Notes: a model not told the origin generated them from the letters alone. A stretch of DNA of 64,000 nucleotides from Rhodoplanes serenus (GCA_945861855.1 CAMAWG010000003.1:1-64000); one strand, 5' to 3'. Shown: positions 40,117 through 50,937, counted from the stretch's first letter. Numbers and translations: made by a program.

Positions 40117-41432
40117 GCCTTCTGGCTCCTGTCTTTGGCTCCCTCGCCGCTCAACTGGAACTGGATGAGATAGGGATCGAGCGCCGCCACGGTCCGCTCC
40201 AGCGCGCCCGTCAGCGCCTCCATCGCCTTGAGGCCGGCCTGCGCGACCCGGCCCCTAGCCTCTGTGTCCTTGAGCCAGGCGCCGATCCGCACCGTCAGCT
40301 TGCCGGCGTCGGCGACCATCTCGGCGCCGCCGGCCGCATCCAGCGCGGAATAGACCTCCGTGAAATTCCAGACATGCGGCCCATGAAGAATGGCGGCGCC
40401 GAGCTTGGCCGCCTCGATCGGATTCTGTCCGCCATGCTCGACCAGGGAGCCGCCGACGAACACGATCGGCGCGAGCCGGTAGATCACGCCAAGCTCGCCC
40501 AACGTATCGGCGATGTAGATTTCGGTCGAGCGGTCCGGCAGTTCGCCGCGCGAGCGCTCCGCGAACTTCAGCCCCGCGCCTCGGGCGATCCCGGCGATGC
40601 CCGGGCCGCGCTCCGGATGTCTCGGTACAAGGATCGTCAGCAGGCCGGGAAAGGTGTGCTTGAGTTTGCGATGCACGTCGATCAGCGCGATCTCTTCGCC
40701 CGGATGGGTGGAGGTTGCAGCAATCACAGGCCGCGTGCCGATGGCGGCCTGCAGCGCCCAGAGCGTCGAGGCATCGGCCGGTGGAGCCGGCACGTCGAGC
40801 TTGAGGTTTCCGGTCGTGACATAGCGCGGCGCACCGAGCCCGGCGTAGCGCGCGGCATCCTCGGCGGATTGCGCGAGGCAGAGATCGAAGCGGCCGAGCA
40901 GCGCTCCGATCGTGCGTGGCGCAACTCGCCAACGGTTGAACGATCGCTCCGACATCCGGCCGTTGACCAGGATGAGCGGAATATCCCGCGCCGCGCTCGC
41001 CATAATGAGATTGGGCCACAGATCGGATTCGACGAACAGCGCGAGATTGGGCCGCCAGTGGTCGAGAAAGCGCGCGGCGAATTGCGGCAGGTCGAGCGGC
41101 GCGAACTGATGGATCACGCCCGGCGGCAACCGCCGCTCGGCCAGTTCGGCGGCGGTCACGGTTCCCGCCGTCACCAGCACGGTGATGTCGCGCGCGCGGA
41201 TGCGCTCGATCAACGGCAGGATCGAGATCATCTCGCCGACGCTGGCGCCGTGCAGCCAGACCAGCGGTCCATCGGGCCGCGCGATCTTGCTCTCGCCGCG
41301 ACGCTCCGCCACCCGCGGGGCAAGCTCCTTGCCGTTCTTGAGGCGGTGACTGAGCAACAGATCCGCGACCGGCGCGGCCATCGCCGTGAGCAGACGATAG
41401 GCCTGCAAGGTCAGCGGCAACCGGCTAGCCAC
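40113..41432 (-). CDS. waaA: 3-deoxy-D-manno-octulosonic acid transferase
   Basis: WLHGASVGEMISILPLI; FVGGSLVEHGGQNPIEAAKLG; GTG start at 41432. Confidence 0.94.
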   Translation of the reverse strand: MASRLPLTLQAYRLLTAMAAPVADLLLSHRLKNGKELAPRVAERRGESKIARPDGPLVWLHGASVGEMISILPLIERIRARDITVLVTAGTVTAAELAERRLPPGVIHQFAPLDLPQFAARFLDHWRPNLALFVESDLWPNLIMASAARDIPLILVNGRMSERSFNRWRVAPRTIGALLGRFDLCLAQSAEDAARYAGLGAPRYVTTGNLKLDVPAPPADASTLWALQAAIGTRPVIAATSTHPGEEIALIDVHRKLKHTFPGLLTILVPRHPERGPGIAGIARGAGLKFAERSRGELPDRSTEIYIADTLGELGVIYRLAPIVFVGGSLVEHGGQNPIEAAKLGAAILHGPHVWNFTEVYSALDAAGGAEMVADAGKLTVRIGAWLKDTEARGRVAQAGLKAMEALTGALERTVAALDPYLIQFQLSGEGAKDRSQKA

Positions 41433-42144
41433 GGGCCGGGTCTCCGGAGGTTGGGGTTCCGTCCACCACTTCGTAGGCCCGGGTGGTCGCGGCGTTGAGC
41501 GCCTCCTCGACGGCCTTCCGCGCGAGTTCGAGCGTCTCGGCGTCGGCGTCGCGCGGCACGTAGATCGGCGCGCCGGCAACGCTGATGCCGCGGCTGAACG
41601 GAAGGTTGACCGTGGTGCGATCCCAGTTGTCGAGCACCAGCCGCCGCCGGGTGGCGATCGCAATCGGCAAGATCGGTCGGCCCGACACCTGCGCGAGCTT
41701 GACGATGCCAAGCCCCGCCACGCGCGAAACCTTGGGCACGTCGGCGGTCATTGCGACGTTGATGCCCTCCTCAAGCGCGCGAACCAGCTCGGTGAAGCCG
41801 AACACGCCGCCCTTGCGGGCGAAATCGGAACCGTGCGTCCCGGACCCGCGAATGGTTTCGATGCCAAGCCGCTCGGCGGCGACGGCGTTTATCTCGCCGT
41901 CCCGGTGGCGCGAGATCAGCACCTTGGCGCGCAGCTCCTTGGGCTTCACGAACGGCATCATGAAATGCTGGCCGTGCCAGAACGCGAGGATGATCGGCGT
42001 GAGCTTCGGGATTCGCTCATACACATCCACCGGATCGTTGCTGAACCTTGTGGTGAGCCAAACCAGGCGCAGATAGTGCGCTGCGGCCACCCCCGTCGCC
42101 CTCTGGACCCATTGCGACCTGGTCAGCTCCCGCAAGGACAGCAT
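41425..42144 (-). CDS. lysophospholipid acyltransferase family protein (DUF374-like)
   Basis: FWHGQHFMMPF; RGSGTHGSDFARKGG. Confidence 0.9.
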   Translation of the reverse strand: MLSLRELTRSQWVQRATGVAAAHYLRLVWLTTRFSNDPVDVYERIPKLTPIILAFWHGQHFMMPFVKPKELRAKVLISRHRDGEINAVAAERLGIETIRGSGTHGSDFARKGGVFGFTELVRALEEGINVAMTADVPKVSRVAGLGIVKLAQVSGRPILPIAIATRRRLVLDNWDRTTVNLPFSRGISVAGAPIYVPRDADAETLELARKAVEEALNAATTRAYEVVDGTPTSGDPARG

Positions 42145-42159
42145 ACGGCAAATGCCCGA

Positions 42160-42414
42160 TCAGCGCGCCGGGCCCGGCCCGGTCGCATCGGGGTCGAGCA
42201 GCCGGTGGAGGTGAACGATGAAATAGCGCATCTCTGCGTTATCGACGGTCTGTTGCGCCTTGGCGCGCCAGGCGGCATGGGCGCTCGCGTAGTTCGGATA
42301 GACGCCGACGAGCTCGACCTTGTCGAGATCCTTGAATTCACTGGAATCGAGCTTGCTCAGCTCGCCGCCGATCACAAGATGGAGCAGTTGCTTCTTTGGA
42401 GTGGGTGCGGACAT
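42160..42414 (-). CDS. DUF4170 domain protein
   Basis: LLHLVIGGELSKLDSSEFKDLDKVELVGVYPNYASAHAAWRAKAQQTVDNAEMRYFIVHLHRLL. Confidence 0.88.
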   Translation of the reverse strand: MSAPTPKKQLLHLVIGGELSKLDSSEFKDLDKVELVGVYPNYASAHAAWRAKAQQTVDNAEMRYFIVHLHRLLDPDATGPGPAR

Positions 42415-42453
42415 CGCCAGTTCCTCTGCGTTGAGCACGCCCGGCGCCCAACG

Positions 42454-43242
42454 TTACACCGGCCCGCTGGTTTGCGCACGGATGAGATCGACCAGCGCCG
42501 CATGCCGCTCGCGGCCCGCCGCGACCAGCACGCTGTGCACCGGATCTGGCCTGTTGTAGATCAGCATCTGGCCGTCGAGCGCGGTCATCAGGCCGCCGGC
42601 TTCGTGCACCAAAAGGTCCGCTGCCGCAAGGTCCCAGTCATGGCCGTTGCCACCGGCCACCGCCGCATCGAGCTCGCTGTGGGCGACCCGCGCCAGCCGC
42701 AACGCCAGCGAGTGAATGCGCGGCATCGGGACGATGCCGGTGCCCTGGAGCGCGAACCGCTCCAGCATCCGCTTGGGGCCGCCGATGCGGGCGCCTTCGA
42801 GGCCGCCGGCGCTGGCGCGGATCGCCACGCCGTTGCGCGTCGCACCGCGGCCCGCGACCGAAAGGAACAGTTCGTCGGTCACCGGCGCGAACAGCGCCGC
42901 GAGCGCCGGCCGTCCTTCCACCACGAGCGCCACCGACACCGACCAGTCCTCGCGGCCGGCGATGAAAGCGCGGGTGCCGTCGATCGGATCGACCACCCAG
43001 ACGCGCCGCGCCTGGAGCCGCGCCGGATCGTTCTCGCTTTCCTCCGACAGCCAGCCGTCGCCCGCTTGGACGAGGCGCTTCTGCAGCAGATCGTTGGACG
43101 CGATGTCGGCTTCGGTGACCGGAGAATCGCCCTCGCCCTTGGTCCACTGCTTGAGCGGGCCGCGAAAGAAATTCAACGCGATGGCGCCGGCCTCCTTCAC
43201 CGCAGCGGCCAGGCGCTCGAGATCGCGCTCAGACTCCGGCAA
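42454..43242 (-). CDS. cysQ: 3'(2'),5'-bisphosphate nucleotidase / inositol monophosphatase family
   Basis: WVVDPIDGTRAFIAGREDWSVSVAL; WDLAAADLLVHEAGG. Confidence 0.9.
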   Translation of the reverse strand: MPESERDLERLAAAVKEAGAIALNFFRGPLKQWTKGEGDSPVTEADIASNDLLQKRLVQAGDGWLSEESENDPARLQARRVWVVDPIDGTRAFIAGREDWSVSVALVVEGRPALAALFAPVTDELFLSVAGRGATRNGVAIRASAGGLEGARIGGPKRMLERFALQGTGIVPMPRIHSLALRLARVAHSELDAAVAGGNGHDWDLAAADLLVHEAGGLMTALDGQMLIYNRPDPVHSVLVAAGRERHAALVDLIRAQTSGPV

Positions 43243-44581
43243 TGGTCAGCCCCTCAAGCCGCAAGGTCGGGGCGTTGGTGCCGTAGCGGAACCGCAGATC
43301 GTTCGCCGGAGTTACGGTGCGGAACATGTCGAGCAGATGGCCCGCGATCGTCACCTCGCTCACCGGATAGGTGCGCTGGCCCTTCTCGATCCAGAATCCG
43401 GATGCGCCGCGGCTGTAGTCACCGGTCACCATGTTGGCGCCCGAGCCGATCAGGTCGGTGATGTAGAAACCCTCTTCGATGTCCTCGATCAGCTCTTCGG
43501 GGCGGAGCGTGCCCGGCTCCAGATGCAGGTTGGTCGGCCCGGGCGACGGCGTCGAGGACGCGCTGCGGCCGGCGTGGCCGGTGGTGACCAGCCCCAGCTC
43601 GCGGGCGGTGGCGCTGTCGAGCAGCCAGGTCTTGAGCACGCCGTTCTCTATCAGCGCCATGCGCTTGCCCGCCACGCCCTCGGCGTCGAACGGCCGCGAG
43701 CGCAAGCCGCGATGGCGCAGCGGATCGTCGATGATGTTGATGGCCGAGCCGAAAATCCGCTCGCCGAGCTTGTCCTTGAGGAAGCTCGTCTTGCGCGCGA
43801 CGGACGCGCCGTTGATCGCGCTGACGAGATGGCCGACGATCGAGCCCGCCACCGACCAGTCGAACACCACCGGCACCTTCTTGGTCGAGACCTTGCGCGG
43901 GTTGAGCTTGGCCACCGCCTTCTCGCCGGCGTGGCGGCCGATCTTCTCCGGCGCGTCGAGATCGGACGCATGCAGCGCCGAGCTGTAGTCGTAGTCGGTC
44001 TCCATCGCGGTGCCTTCGCCCGCGATCGCCTGCATCGATACGCTGTGGCGCGAGCCGAGATAGGCGCCGGAGAAGCCGTGGCTGGTCAGGAGCACCATGC
44101 CTCCGATCCCGGCGGAGGCGGACGCGCCGCCCGATTTGCTCACGCCGCGAACAGCACGCCCAGCGTCTTCTGCGCGCCGTGCAATGGCCTCAAGCGCGGA
44201 AACATCGGGCAGCTCGCGGTCGAACAAGTCGAGTTCGGGAAAGCGTTTCGCCAGCAGCGCCGGGTCGGCGAGGCCGGCATACTTGTCCTCGGGCGCCACG
44301 CGCGCCATCGCCACCGCGCGCTCGGCCAGCGCGGTGATGCCGTCGCCGCTCATGTCGTTCGTCGAAACAACGGCTTGTTTGCGCCCGATCAGCACGCGAA
44401 GGCCCATGTCATCGCCTTCGGAGCGTTCGGATTCCTCCACCGCGCCGTCGCGCACCTCGACCGACTGCGACACCGAGCGCATCGCCACGGCGTCGGCGGA
44501 ATCGGCGCCGGCCGCGCGTGCGGCCTTGATGAGCCGCTCGGCAAGCGCAATCAGGGGGGATTGGTCGAACAGGGAATCCAT
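43229..44581 (-). CDS. pmbA: TldD/PmbA family protein
   Basis: TPSPGPTNLHLEPGTLRPEELIEDIEEGFYITDLIG; GDYSRGASGFWIEKGQ. Confidence 0.92.
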   Translation of the reverse strand: MDSLFDQSPLIALAERLIKAARAAGADSADAVAMRSVSQSVEVRDGAVEESERSEGDDMGLRVLIGRKQAVVSTNDMSGDGITALAERAVAMARVAPEDKYAGLADPALLAKRFPELDLFDRELPDVSALEAIARRAEDAGRAVRGVSKSGGASASAGIGGMVLLTSHGFSGAYLGSRHSVSMQAIAGEGTAMETDYDYSSALHASDLDAPEKIGRHAGEKAVAKLNPRKVSTKKVPVVFDWSVAGSIVGHLVSAINGASVARKTSFLKDKLGERIFGSAINIIDDPLRHRGLRSRPFDAEGVAGKRMALIENGVLKTWLLDSATARELGLVTTGHAGRSASSTPSPGPTNLHLEPGTLRPEELIEDIEEGFYITDLIGSGANMVTGDYSRGASGFWIEKGQRTYPVSEVTIAGHLLDMFRTVTPANDLRFRYGTNAPTLRLEGLTIAGV

Positions 44582-44773
44582 CGGGGCTTTCTGGTTTAGG
44601 AGGGGGATCGCGCTCTGACAAGCATCAGATAGTGGGCAAACAGCCTGGATTCGAGGGCGTTACGGAAATTTGCACCATCCCCGGCAACGCCCCGTCAATC
44701 ATGCGCCTCGAACAACGGCCGATTAACCAGGCCTCTTAAGCCGATTCCGACGGCGTTGCGGCATGCTCGCGGC

Positions 44774-45388
44774 ATGACTGGGCAGATAAGCCCGGCTGGG
44801 AAGCTTCGAGGCGTCAACATGACCGGAGTCATGTCTCCGGGGTCGGGCCGCGCGTTGCGGCTCGACCCCCATCACCTGCCCGTGCGCTACGCGGCGCGCG
44901 ATAATGGCGCCGACGGACAGGTTCGCGACATCGAACTCGACCGCGACCGCGTCGTGCTCAGGCGTGAGGTGCATGGTATTCCGATGCGTATCGGCGTGAA
45001 CATGGCCGAATTCGCCGGTGTTACGATGCGCTCACTGCCGCCCGACGGCGAGGAACCGGCCGCGGTCGCCATCATGCTCGAACACCGCGACACTGGCCTC
45101 ACCGTGCCGCTGTTCGTCGCCGCCGAAGGCGACGACGCCATGGCGCAATGGAAATCCTGGAGCCGCGTGCTCGGCGTTCCCCTGCTGGTGGACGACGGCG
45201 ACGGAAGCTTGCGCGAGCCGTTCCGCCGGATCGGCCGCCTCGGCGTCAGCACCCCTGCCCCGCGGCGGCGGCGGCGCGCGGCCATCAAATGGCGGCGGCC
45301 CTCGATCCTGATGCGGCGCAAGCCCGGACGTCCGTCCGCCACGCCGACCGTCCACCGCGGCGAGCGCGAGATCATCGCGCGGAGCTAG
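44774..45388 (+). CDS. DUF6101-like protein with Arg-rich C-terminus
   Basis: GSGRALRLDPHHLPVRYAARDNGADGQVRDIELDRDRVVLRR. Confidence 0.75.
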   Translation: MTGQISPAGKLRGVNMTGVMSPGSGRALRLDPHHLPVRYAARDNGADGQVRDIELDRDRVVLRREVHGIPMRIGVNMAEFAGVTMRSLPPDGEEPAAVAIMLEHRDTGLTVPLFVAAEGDDAMAQWKSWSRVLGVPLLVDDGDGSLREPFRRIGRLGVSTPAPRRRRRAAIKWRRPSILMRRKPGRPSATPTVHRGEREIIARS

Positions 45389-45458
45389 GCGTGGCTATTC
45401 GAACGTTGACCTCCGGCAATTGCGCGATGCGCATCTGGGGCGCGGTGGCCGCCGGAGG

Positions 45459-46439
45459 CTAGATTCTGAAAATCCGCCTCGCGTTGTCGCCAGCAACTTT
45501 GCTTGCCCGATCGCCCGGCAATCCGCGTACCAGAGCCAGGCAGCCCTTCATGTCGCCGACGTTGTGCGGAAAGTCCGTGCCGTAGAGAACATTGTCCGCA
45601 CCGGCCACAGCGACGCACATCTCCAATGCGCGCGGCTCATAGATGACGGTGTCATAGAAAATCCGGCGCAGATAAGCGCTGGGCGGCTCCTTGATGGCGG
45701 AGCGGCAGGCGGGGATGGTCTCGTAGCAGCGGTCGAGCCGCCCGCTGAGATAGGGAAGCGTGCCGCCGCCGTGCGGCGCGATCAGCTTGGCGTTGGGGTA
45801 GCGGTCGAGGAAGCCCGACAGAATCAGCCGCGCGAAGGCGAGCGTGGTGTCGACCATGAAACCGATCGGCGTCGCCAGGCTGAATTCGTCGAGCCGCATC
45901 GCCGCGCCGCCCGGCGGAATGGTCGGATGGACGAACACCGGCAGACCCAGGCGGTCGATTTCCGACCAGACCGGTTCGAACAGCGGGTCGGTCAGGTCGC
46001 GTCCGCGGATGTTCGCAAGCGTCGCCACCCCGAGCGCGCCGTCGGCGCGGGCGCGTGCGAATTCGGCCAGGGCGTCATCCGGATATTCCCACGGCAGCGA
46101 CGCGATCCAGCGAATGCGGTCGGGATACTGCCGCTGGCTCGCGGCATAAGCGGCATTGCCGATCCGCGCCGCCTTGATGCTGGTTTCGCGCGCGCCCCAG
46201 AACACGTTGGGGCCGGTCAGCGACAGCACGGCCATGTCGACGCCCGCCTCGTCCATCGCGCGCAAACGCAGGTCGTAGTCGAACATCTCGGGCATCAGCG
46301 TCACGAACGGCGCGCCGGCGAGATGGATCGCCATCTGTCCCGCCCGCGTCGGCTTCAACTCGTAGTCGCCGCCGTCCTGCTGCAGCAGGTCGAGCCACTC
46401 GCGAGGGATCATATGCGTGTGGATGTCGATGACGGTCAT
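45459..46439 (-). CDS. amidohydrolase family protein (ACMSD-like)
   Basis: IDIHTHMIPREWLD; FVHPTIPPGG; LYGTDFPHNVGD. Confidence 0.9.
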   Translation of the reverse strand: MTVIDIHTHMIPREWLDLLQQDGGDYELKPTRAGQMAIHLAGAPFVTLMPEMFDYDLRLRAMDEAGVDMAVLSLTGPNVFWGARETSIKAARIGNAAYAASQRQYPDRIRWIASLPWEYPDDALAEFARARADGALGVATLANIRGRDLTDPLFEPVWSEIDRLGLPVFVHPTIPPGGAAMRLDEFSLATPIGFMVDTTLAFARLILSGFLDRYPNAKLIAPHGGGTLPYLSGRLDRCYETIPACRSAIKEPPSAYLRRIFYDTVIYEPRALEMCVAVAGADNVLYGTDFPHNVGDMKGCLALVRGLPGDRASKVAGDNARRIFRI

Positions 46440-46593
46440 GTGGTTTGGCGGCAGTATATTACGATGCGTATCCGCAACATGTCTGCTTGTTAAGATAAAG
46501 CGGAAATGTTTCGCTCACACTGAGTTCTACCGGTTTTGACTCAACGCGGACATCGGCCGCCGGGCAATCGCGGCCTGCGTCCGTCCTCAATTC

Positions 46594-49500
46594 TCAGCTC
46601 TGAGCAAGGGCAGGAAGGCTATCTGGTATCGTCCGCTGCGGTGCCGAATTTGGCTTGATCCGAAACCACGCAACGTACAGGGCTGGCAAGAATACGAGAG
46701 TCAGCAGCGTCGCGACCACCAGGCCGCCCATCACCGCATAGGCCATCGGCCCCCAGAACACGGTGGGGGCGATTGGAATCATGCCCAAGATAGCGGCTGC
46801 AGCGGTCAGCAGGATTGGGCGCAGCCTGTGCTCCGTGGCCACGATCACTGCGTCCCATGGGTGCTGGCCCGCAGCAATTTCGGTATCGATCTGGTCGATC
46901 AGGATCACCGAATTGCGGATGACCATGCCGATCAACGAGACGACGCCGAGGATCGCAACGAATCCCATAGGTGCGCGCGAGATAAGCAGCGCGGCGGCAA
47001 CACCGATGAGAGCCAGCGGTGCGGTGGCAAGCACAAGGAACAGCCGCTGAAAGCTCTGCAGTTGCACCATAAGGATCGTAATCATGATGAGGATCATGAG
47101 TGGAAAGACCGCGAAAATGCTGGCCTCAGCCTTGGCGCTCTCTTCAACCGTGCCGCCTGCAACCACGTCATAACCCGCCGGCAGGTTCGATTTGAATGCT
47201 GCAACGTCGGAGGAGAGCGCTTTGACAACGGTCGCTGCCTCCAGGCCCGGCGCCGTATCGGCTTGCACCGTGATTGTTGGCAAACGATGCCGGCGCCAAA
47301 CCAGCGGAGATTCGGTCGCGTAAGAGAGCTTAGCGACCTGCTCAAGGGGCACCGAGCGCCCGCCAGGCACGTTGATCATCAGGCTGCGCAGAGTCTCTAG
47401 CTTGGCGCGCTCTTCCGGAATAGCGCGGGCGACGATATCGATCAGGTAGATATCATCGCGGACCTGGGTGACCGTTGTGCCCGATAACACAGCGTTGATG
47501 GTCTGACTCAATGCTTGCGAACTGATACCGAGCGCCCGAGCCCGGTCCTGGTCCACCTCGACGCGGACCACCTTGGACGGCTCGTTCCAGTCGAAGTTGA
47601 TGTTCCGCGCATTCGGAGTGTTGCGCAGTAGTGAGGCGAAGTTCTGCGCGATCTCGCGGACTTTCATGGGATCGGGACCGCTGATGCGGAACTTAAGCGG
47701 CCAGCCGACCGGAGGTCCAAGCTCCAACGGACTGACGCGCGGCTGCACCTGATCGAATTCCGGCCCCTGCAATGCGGCGAGGATGCGCTTGTGCACGGCT
47801 GGGCGAACTTTGAAGCCCTTCGTGACAATGACGCCTTGCGAGAAGAAGTCGTTCGCCAGCTGTTGGTCGAGCGGCAGGTAGAATCGGATTGCGCCGCTTC
47901 CGACATAAAACGACCAGTGTTCGATGTCGGGATCGGTCTTCAGAATCCTCTCGAGATCATCAACCACCTTGCGCGTTGCATTGATCGAAGATCCTTGCGG
48001 AAGCGTCAGGTCGACAAGCAGCTCAGGACGGTCGGAGCTCGGGAAGAACTGCTGCTGCACGAATTGCATGCCCGCGAGAGCGGCGACGAACATCCCCACA
48101 GTGGCACCGATCACCCAGCACTTGAGATGCAACACGCGATCGAGGAGAGCATGGAAGGCGCGGCCGAAGCGCGACGGCTCATGGCCGTGGTCCTTCATTT
48201 TGTCTGGCAAAATGAAGACGCCTATCAGCGGCGTAAACAACACGGCCACGAACCAGGAGGCAATCAACGCGATTCCGACGACGGCGAACAGCGTGAAGGT
48301 ATACTCGCCGGCGCTACTCGCCGCAAAGCCCACGGGGACGAAACCTGCAATGGTGACGAGCGTTCCGGTCAGCATCGGGAAGGCGGTGGCGGAATAGGCG
48401 AACGACGCGGCGCTCACCTTATCGGAGCCCTCCTCGAGTTTTTTGATCATCATCTCCACCGCAATCATCGCGTCGTCGACCAGAAGGCCTAGTCCGATGA
48501 TGAGCGCGCCGAGCGAGATACGCTGCAGGCTCACTCCGGCAAGATTCATGACGACGAAGGTGATCGCAAGAACCAGCGGAATCGAAATCGCGACGACGAT
48601 GCCGGGGCGCCAACCGAGTGCTAAGAAGCTCACGGCCAAAACGATGGCGATGGCTTCGATCAAGACCTTAATGAACTCGCCTACCGCATCTTGGACGACC
48701 TTTGGCTGGTTGGCGACCAGATGGGTCTCGATTCCCGCAGGCAGGTCGGCCGTCACCTTGGTGAGGCGCTTTTTAACGTGCTCCCCGAAAGCAAGGACGT
48801 CGCCGTTCTTGCGCATCGACATAGCCAGGCCGACGGCGTCGCGACCATTGTAGCGGAACATCGGCTGCTGTGGGTCAGCGTAGCCCCGTTGCACCTTGGC
48901 AATGTCGCTCAGCCGAAAGAAACGGCCGTTGAAACGGAAATTGATGGCTTTCAGGCTCTCTTCGGACGTGAACTGACCCGAGACGCGAATCGCGATCTTC
49001 TCTTCAGCTGAATCCACTGTCCCACTCGGCTGGATCGCGTTCTGCGCCTGCAATGTCTGGATCAACTCGGAAATGTCGAGCCCCATGGCGGCGAGCTGTT
49101 GAGTGGAGAACTCCAGATAGACTTTTTCGTCCTGGGTGCCGAGAAGGTCGATCTTCGCAACGTCGGGAACGCTGAGCAGCTCGGCTCGCACGCGCTCGGC
49201 GTGATCACGCAGCTCTCGGTGGGAGAAGCCATCCGAAGTCAGCGCGAAGATCAGGGCAAAGGTATCGCCGAACTCATCGTTGAAGAAGGGACCTTGCACG
49301 CCTTGCGGCAAGGTCTGTTTGATGTCGCCGACCTTCTTACGCACCTGATACCAGAGATCGGGCACGTCCGAGGCACGGGTGGAGTCCTTTAGATACACGA
49401 ACACCACAGACTCGCCTGGCTTGGTGTAACTCTTTTGATAATCGATGTTCGGCAGCTCCTCGAGCTTCTTCTCGATCCGATCCGTGACTTGCTGCATCGT

Positions 49501-49683
49501 CTCCAGTGTCGTGGCGCCGGGCCATAGCGTCTTCACCACCATTGTCTTGATGGTGAAGGGCGGGTCTTCATCACGCCCGAGCCGGCGGTATTCGAAAATG
49601 CCAGCGAGCGTCACGACCAGCATCAGGTAGACGACAAAGCTCTTATGCTCAAGCGCCCAGCGGGAGAGGTTAAAGGTCGTCAT
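46594..49683 (-). CDS. RND efflux transporter permease (AcrB-type)
   Basis: 1029 aa; GLLVDDAMIAVEMM; IGMVIRNSVILIDQI. Confidence 0.95.
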   Translation of the reverse strand: MTTFNLSRWALEHKSFVVYLMLVVTLAGIFEYRRLGRDEDPPFTIKTMVVKTLWPGATTLETMQQVTDRIEKKLEELPNIDYQKSYTKPGESVVFVYLKDSTRASDVPDLWYQVRKKVGDIKQTLPQGVQGPFFNDEFGDTFALIFALTSDGFSHRELRDHAERVRAELLSVPDVAKIDLLGTQDEKVYLEFSTQQLAAMGLDISELIQTLQAQNAIQPSGTVDSAEEKIAIRVSGQFTSEESLKAINFRFNGRFFRLSDIAKVQRGYADPQQPMFRYNGRDAVGLAMSMRKNGDVLAFGEHVKKRLTKVTADLPAGIETHLVANQPKVVQDAVGEFIKVLIEAIAIVLAVSFLALGWRPGIVVAISIPLVLAITFVVMNLAGVSLQRISLGALIIGLGLLVDDAMIAVEMMIKKLEEGSDKVSAASFAYSATAFPMLTGTLVTIAGFVPVGFAASSAGEYTFTLFAVVGIALIASWFVAVLFTPLIGVFILPDKMKDHGHEPSRFGRAFHALLDRVLHLKCWVIGATVGMFVAALAGMQFVQQQFFPSSDRPELLVDLTLPQGSSINATRKVVDDLERILKTDPDIEHWSFYVGSGAIRFYLPLDQQLANDFFSQGVIVTKGFKVRPAVHKRILAALQGPEFDQVQPRVSPLELGPPVGWPLKFRISGPDPMKVREIAQNFASLLRNTPNARNINFDWNEPSKVVRVEVDQDRARALGISSQALSQTINAVLSGTTVTQVRDDIYLIDIVARAIPEERAKLETLRSLMINVPGGRSVPLEQVAKLSYATESPLVWRRHRLPTITVQADTAPGLEAATVVKALSSDVAAFKSNLPAGYDVVAGGTVEESAKAEASIFAVFPLMILIMITILMVQLQSFQRLFLVLATAPLALIGVAAALLISRAPMGFVAILGVVSLIGMVIRNSVILIDQIDTEIAAGQHPWDAVIVATEHRLRPILLTAAAAILGMIPIAPTVFWGPMAYAVMGGLVVATLLTLVFLPALYVAWFRIKPNSAPQRTIPDSLPALAQS

Positions 49684-50765
49684 TTGCGGTTACTCCCGGC
49701 CAGGTTTACTGCGGCGAGCCTGACCTTCTGACCGACGGTGAGGGTGTTCACGCCCGCGGTGACGACGATGTCACCTTTGGCAAGACCGCTGGCGACCACG
49801 ACAGTATTTGCCTCATAGCGCGCGACCGTGATCGACCTCAGAGCGAGACTGCTCGATGGCTGATCCAGTACCCAGACGGCCGGCGACCCGGCCTTTTCAA
49901 ACAGAGCGGCGAGCGGCAGTGCGACCGCGAGAGCGGTCTGCCCTTTCAGGCGGCCACCGATACTCATGCCGAAGCGAAGCTGCGGCGGCGGGTTCTTCAG
50001 CGTGACTTTCACTGCGTAAGTGCGCGTCACTGGATCGGCGACTGGAGAGACCTCCCGCACCATGCCCTCCACCGTTAGCTCCGGATTGGACAACGGCCAA
50101 ACCAGAACGTCGATTTGCGTCGTACCGATTTCGGTTAAGGCCGTTTCGGCGATGTTGAACACGCCGTCCTTGTCGTCCGGTCGCGCCAGCTTCACCGCCA
50201 ATTGGCCGGGATTCACGTTCTGGCCTGCTTCCGCGCCGACGGCAGTAATCACACCGTCGAAATCGGCCCTGAGCGTGGTGTAATTGAGCTGGTCGCGAGT
50301 GAGATCGAGATTGGCCTTGGCAGCCTTGAGCCGTGCCTCGGCGGCCTGCAGGTTGTGCAGCGCGCCGTCGTAGGTCGCCTTTGGCGTCCAGCCGTCCTTC
50401 AGGAGCTTGGCTTGGCGCGCCTCCGTTCCCTGTGCGTTGACGAGCGCCGCCTCGGCGGAGCTGACATCCGCCTCCGCCGAGCGCAGGCGGTTCTGATAAT
50501 CCTGGGTGTCGAGCGTCGCCAGCGTGTCGCCTTGTTCGACCCAAGTTCCGACATCGACGAGCCGGGAAAGCACCTTGCCGGCGACGCGGAACGACAGATC
50601 GCTCTCATATCGCGGCTTGACCTCGCCGATCGCGTGGCGGTCTTCGCCGATGGGTTTGGGATTGACAACGAGCGTACGGACCAACCGGTTTTCCACCGGC
50701 ACGTCCTCGGGCTTGCAGCCGGCAAGCACCAGCAGAAGCGTGAAAAGAAGGATGCAGGGCCGCAT
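49680..50765 (-). CDS. RND efflux periplasmic adaptor (lipoprotein)
   Basis: lipobox LAGC; SFRVAGKVLSRLVDVGTWVEQGDTLATLD hairpin. Confidence 0.93.
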   Translation of the reverse strand: MRPCILLFTLLLVLAGCKPEDVPVENRLVRTLVVNPKPIGEDRHAIGEVKPRYESDLSFRVAGKVLSRLVDVGTWVEQGDTLATLDTQDYQNRLRSAEADVSSAEAALVNAQGTEARQAKLLKDGWTPKATYDGALHNLQAAEARLKAAKANLDLTRDQLNYTTLRADFDGVITAVGAEAGQNVNPGQLAVKLARPDDKDGVFNIAETALTEIGTTQIDVLVWPLSNPELTVEGMVREVSPVADPVTRTYAVKVTLKNPPPQLRFGMSIGGRLKGQTALAVALPLAALFEKAGSPAVWVLDQPSSSLALRSITVARYEANTVVVASGLAKGDIVVTAGVNTLTVGQKVRLAAVNLAGSNRK

Positions 50766-50937
50766 GTTTCGGGCTCCCAAAATCAGAGGTTGTCTTTGGC
50801 TACTTGTTGGTGGCCGATCGCGTCAGTTGCAAAAGTTTGGCCATTCGGCGATTTTGCCGGCGGCGCTCGACCGCAGGACGGACCTGCGATCGAGCAACCG
50901 AGGTTGGTGCGGCCAAATCGACCTAGCGGCGCGGCCA

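Noticed and set aside
39100-44581. lpxK-waaA-acyltransferase-DUF4170-cysQ-pmbA cluster considered as a novel envelope system
   Set aside because: This gene order is a common conserved block in Rhizobiales; ordinary lipid A/Kdo biosynthesis neighbourhood.
42716-44599. 627-aa plus-strand ORF opposite cysQ and pmbA
   Set aside because: Shadow of two well-supported minus-strand genes.
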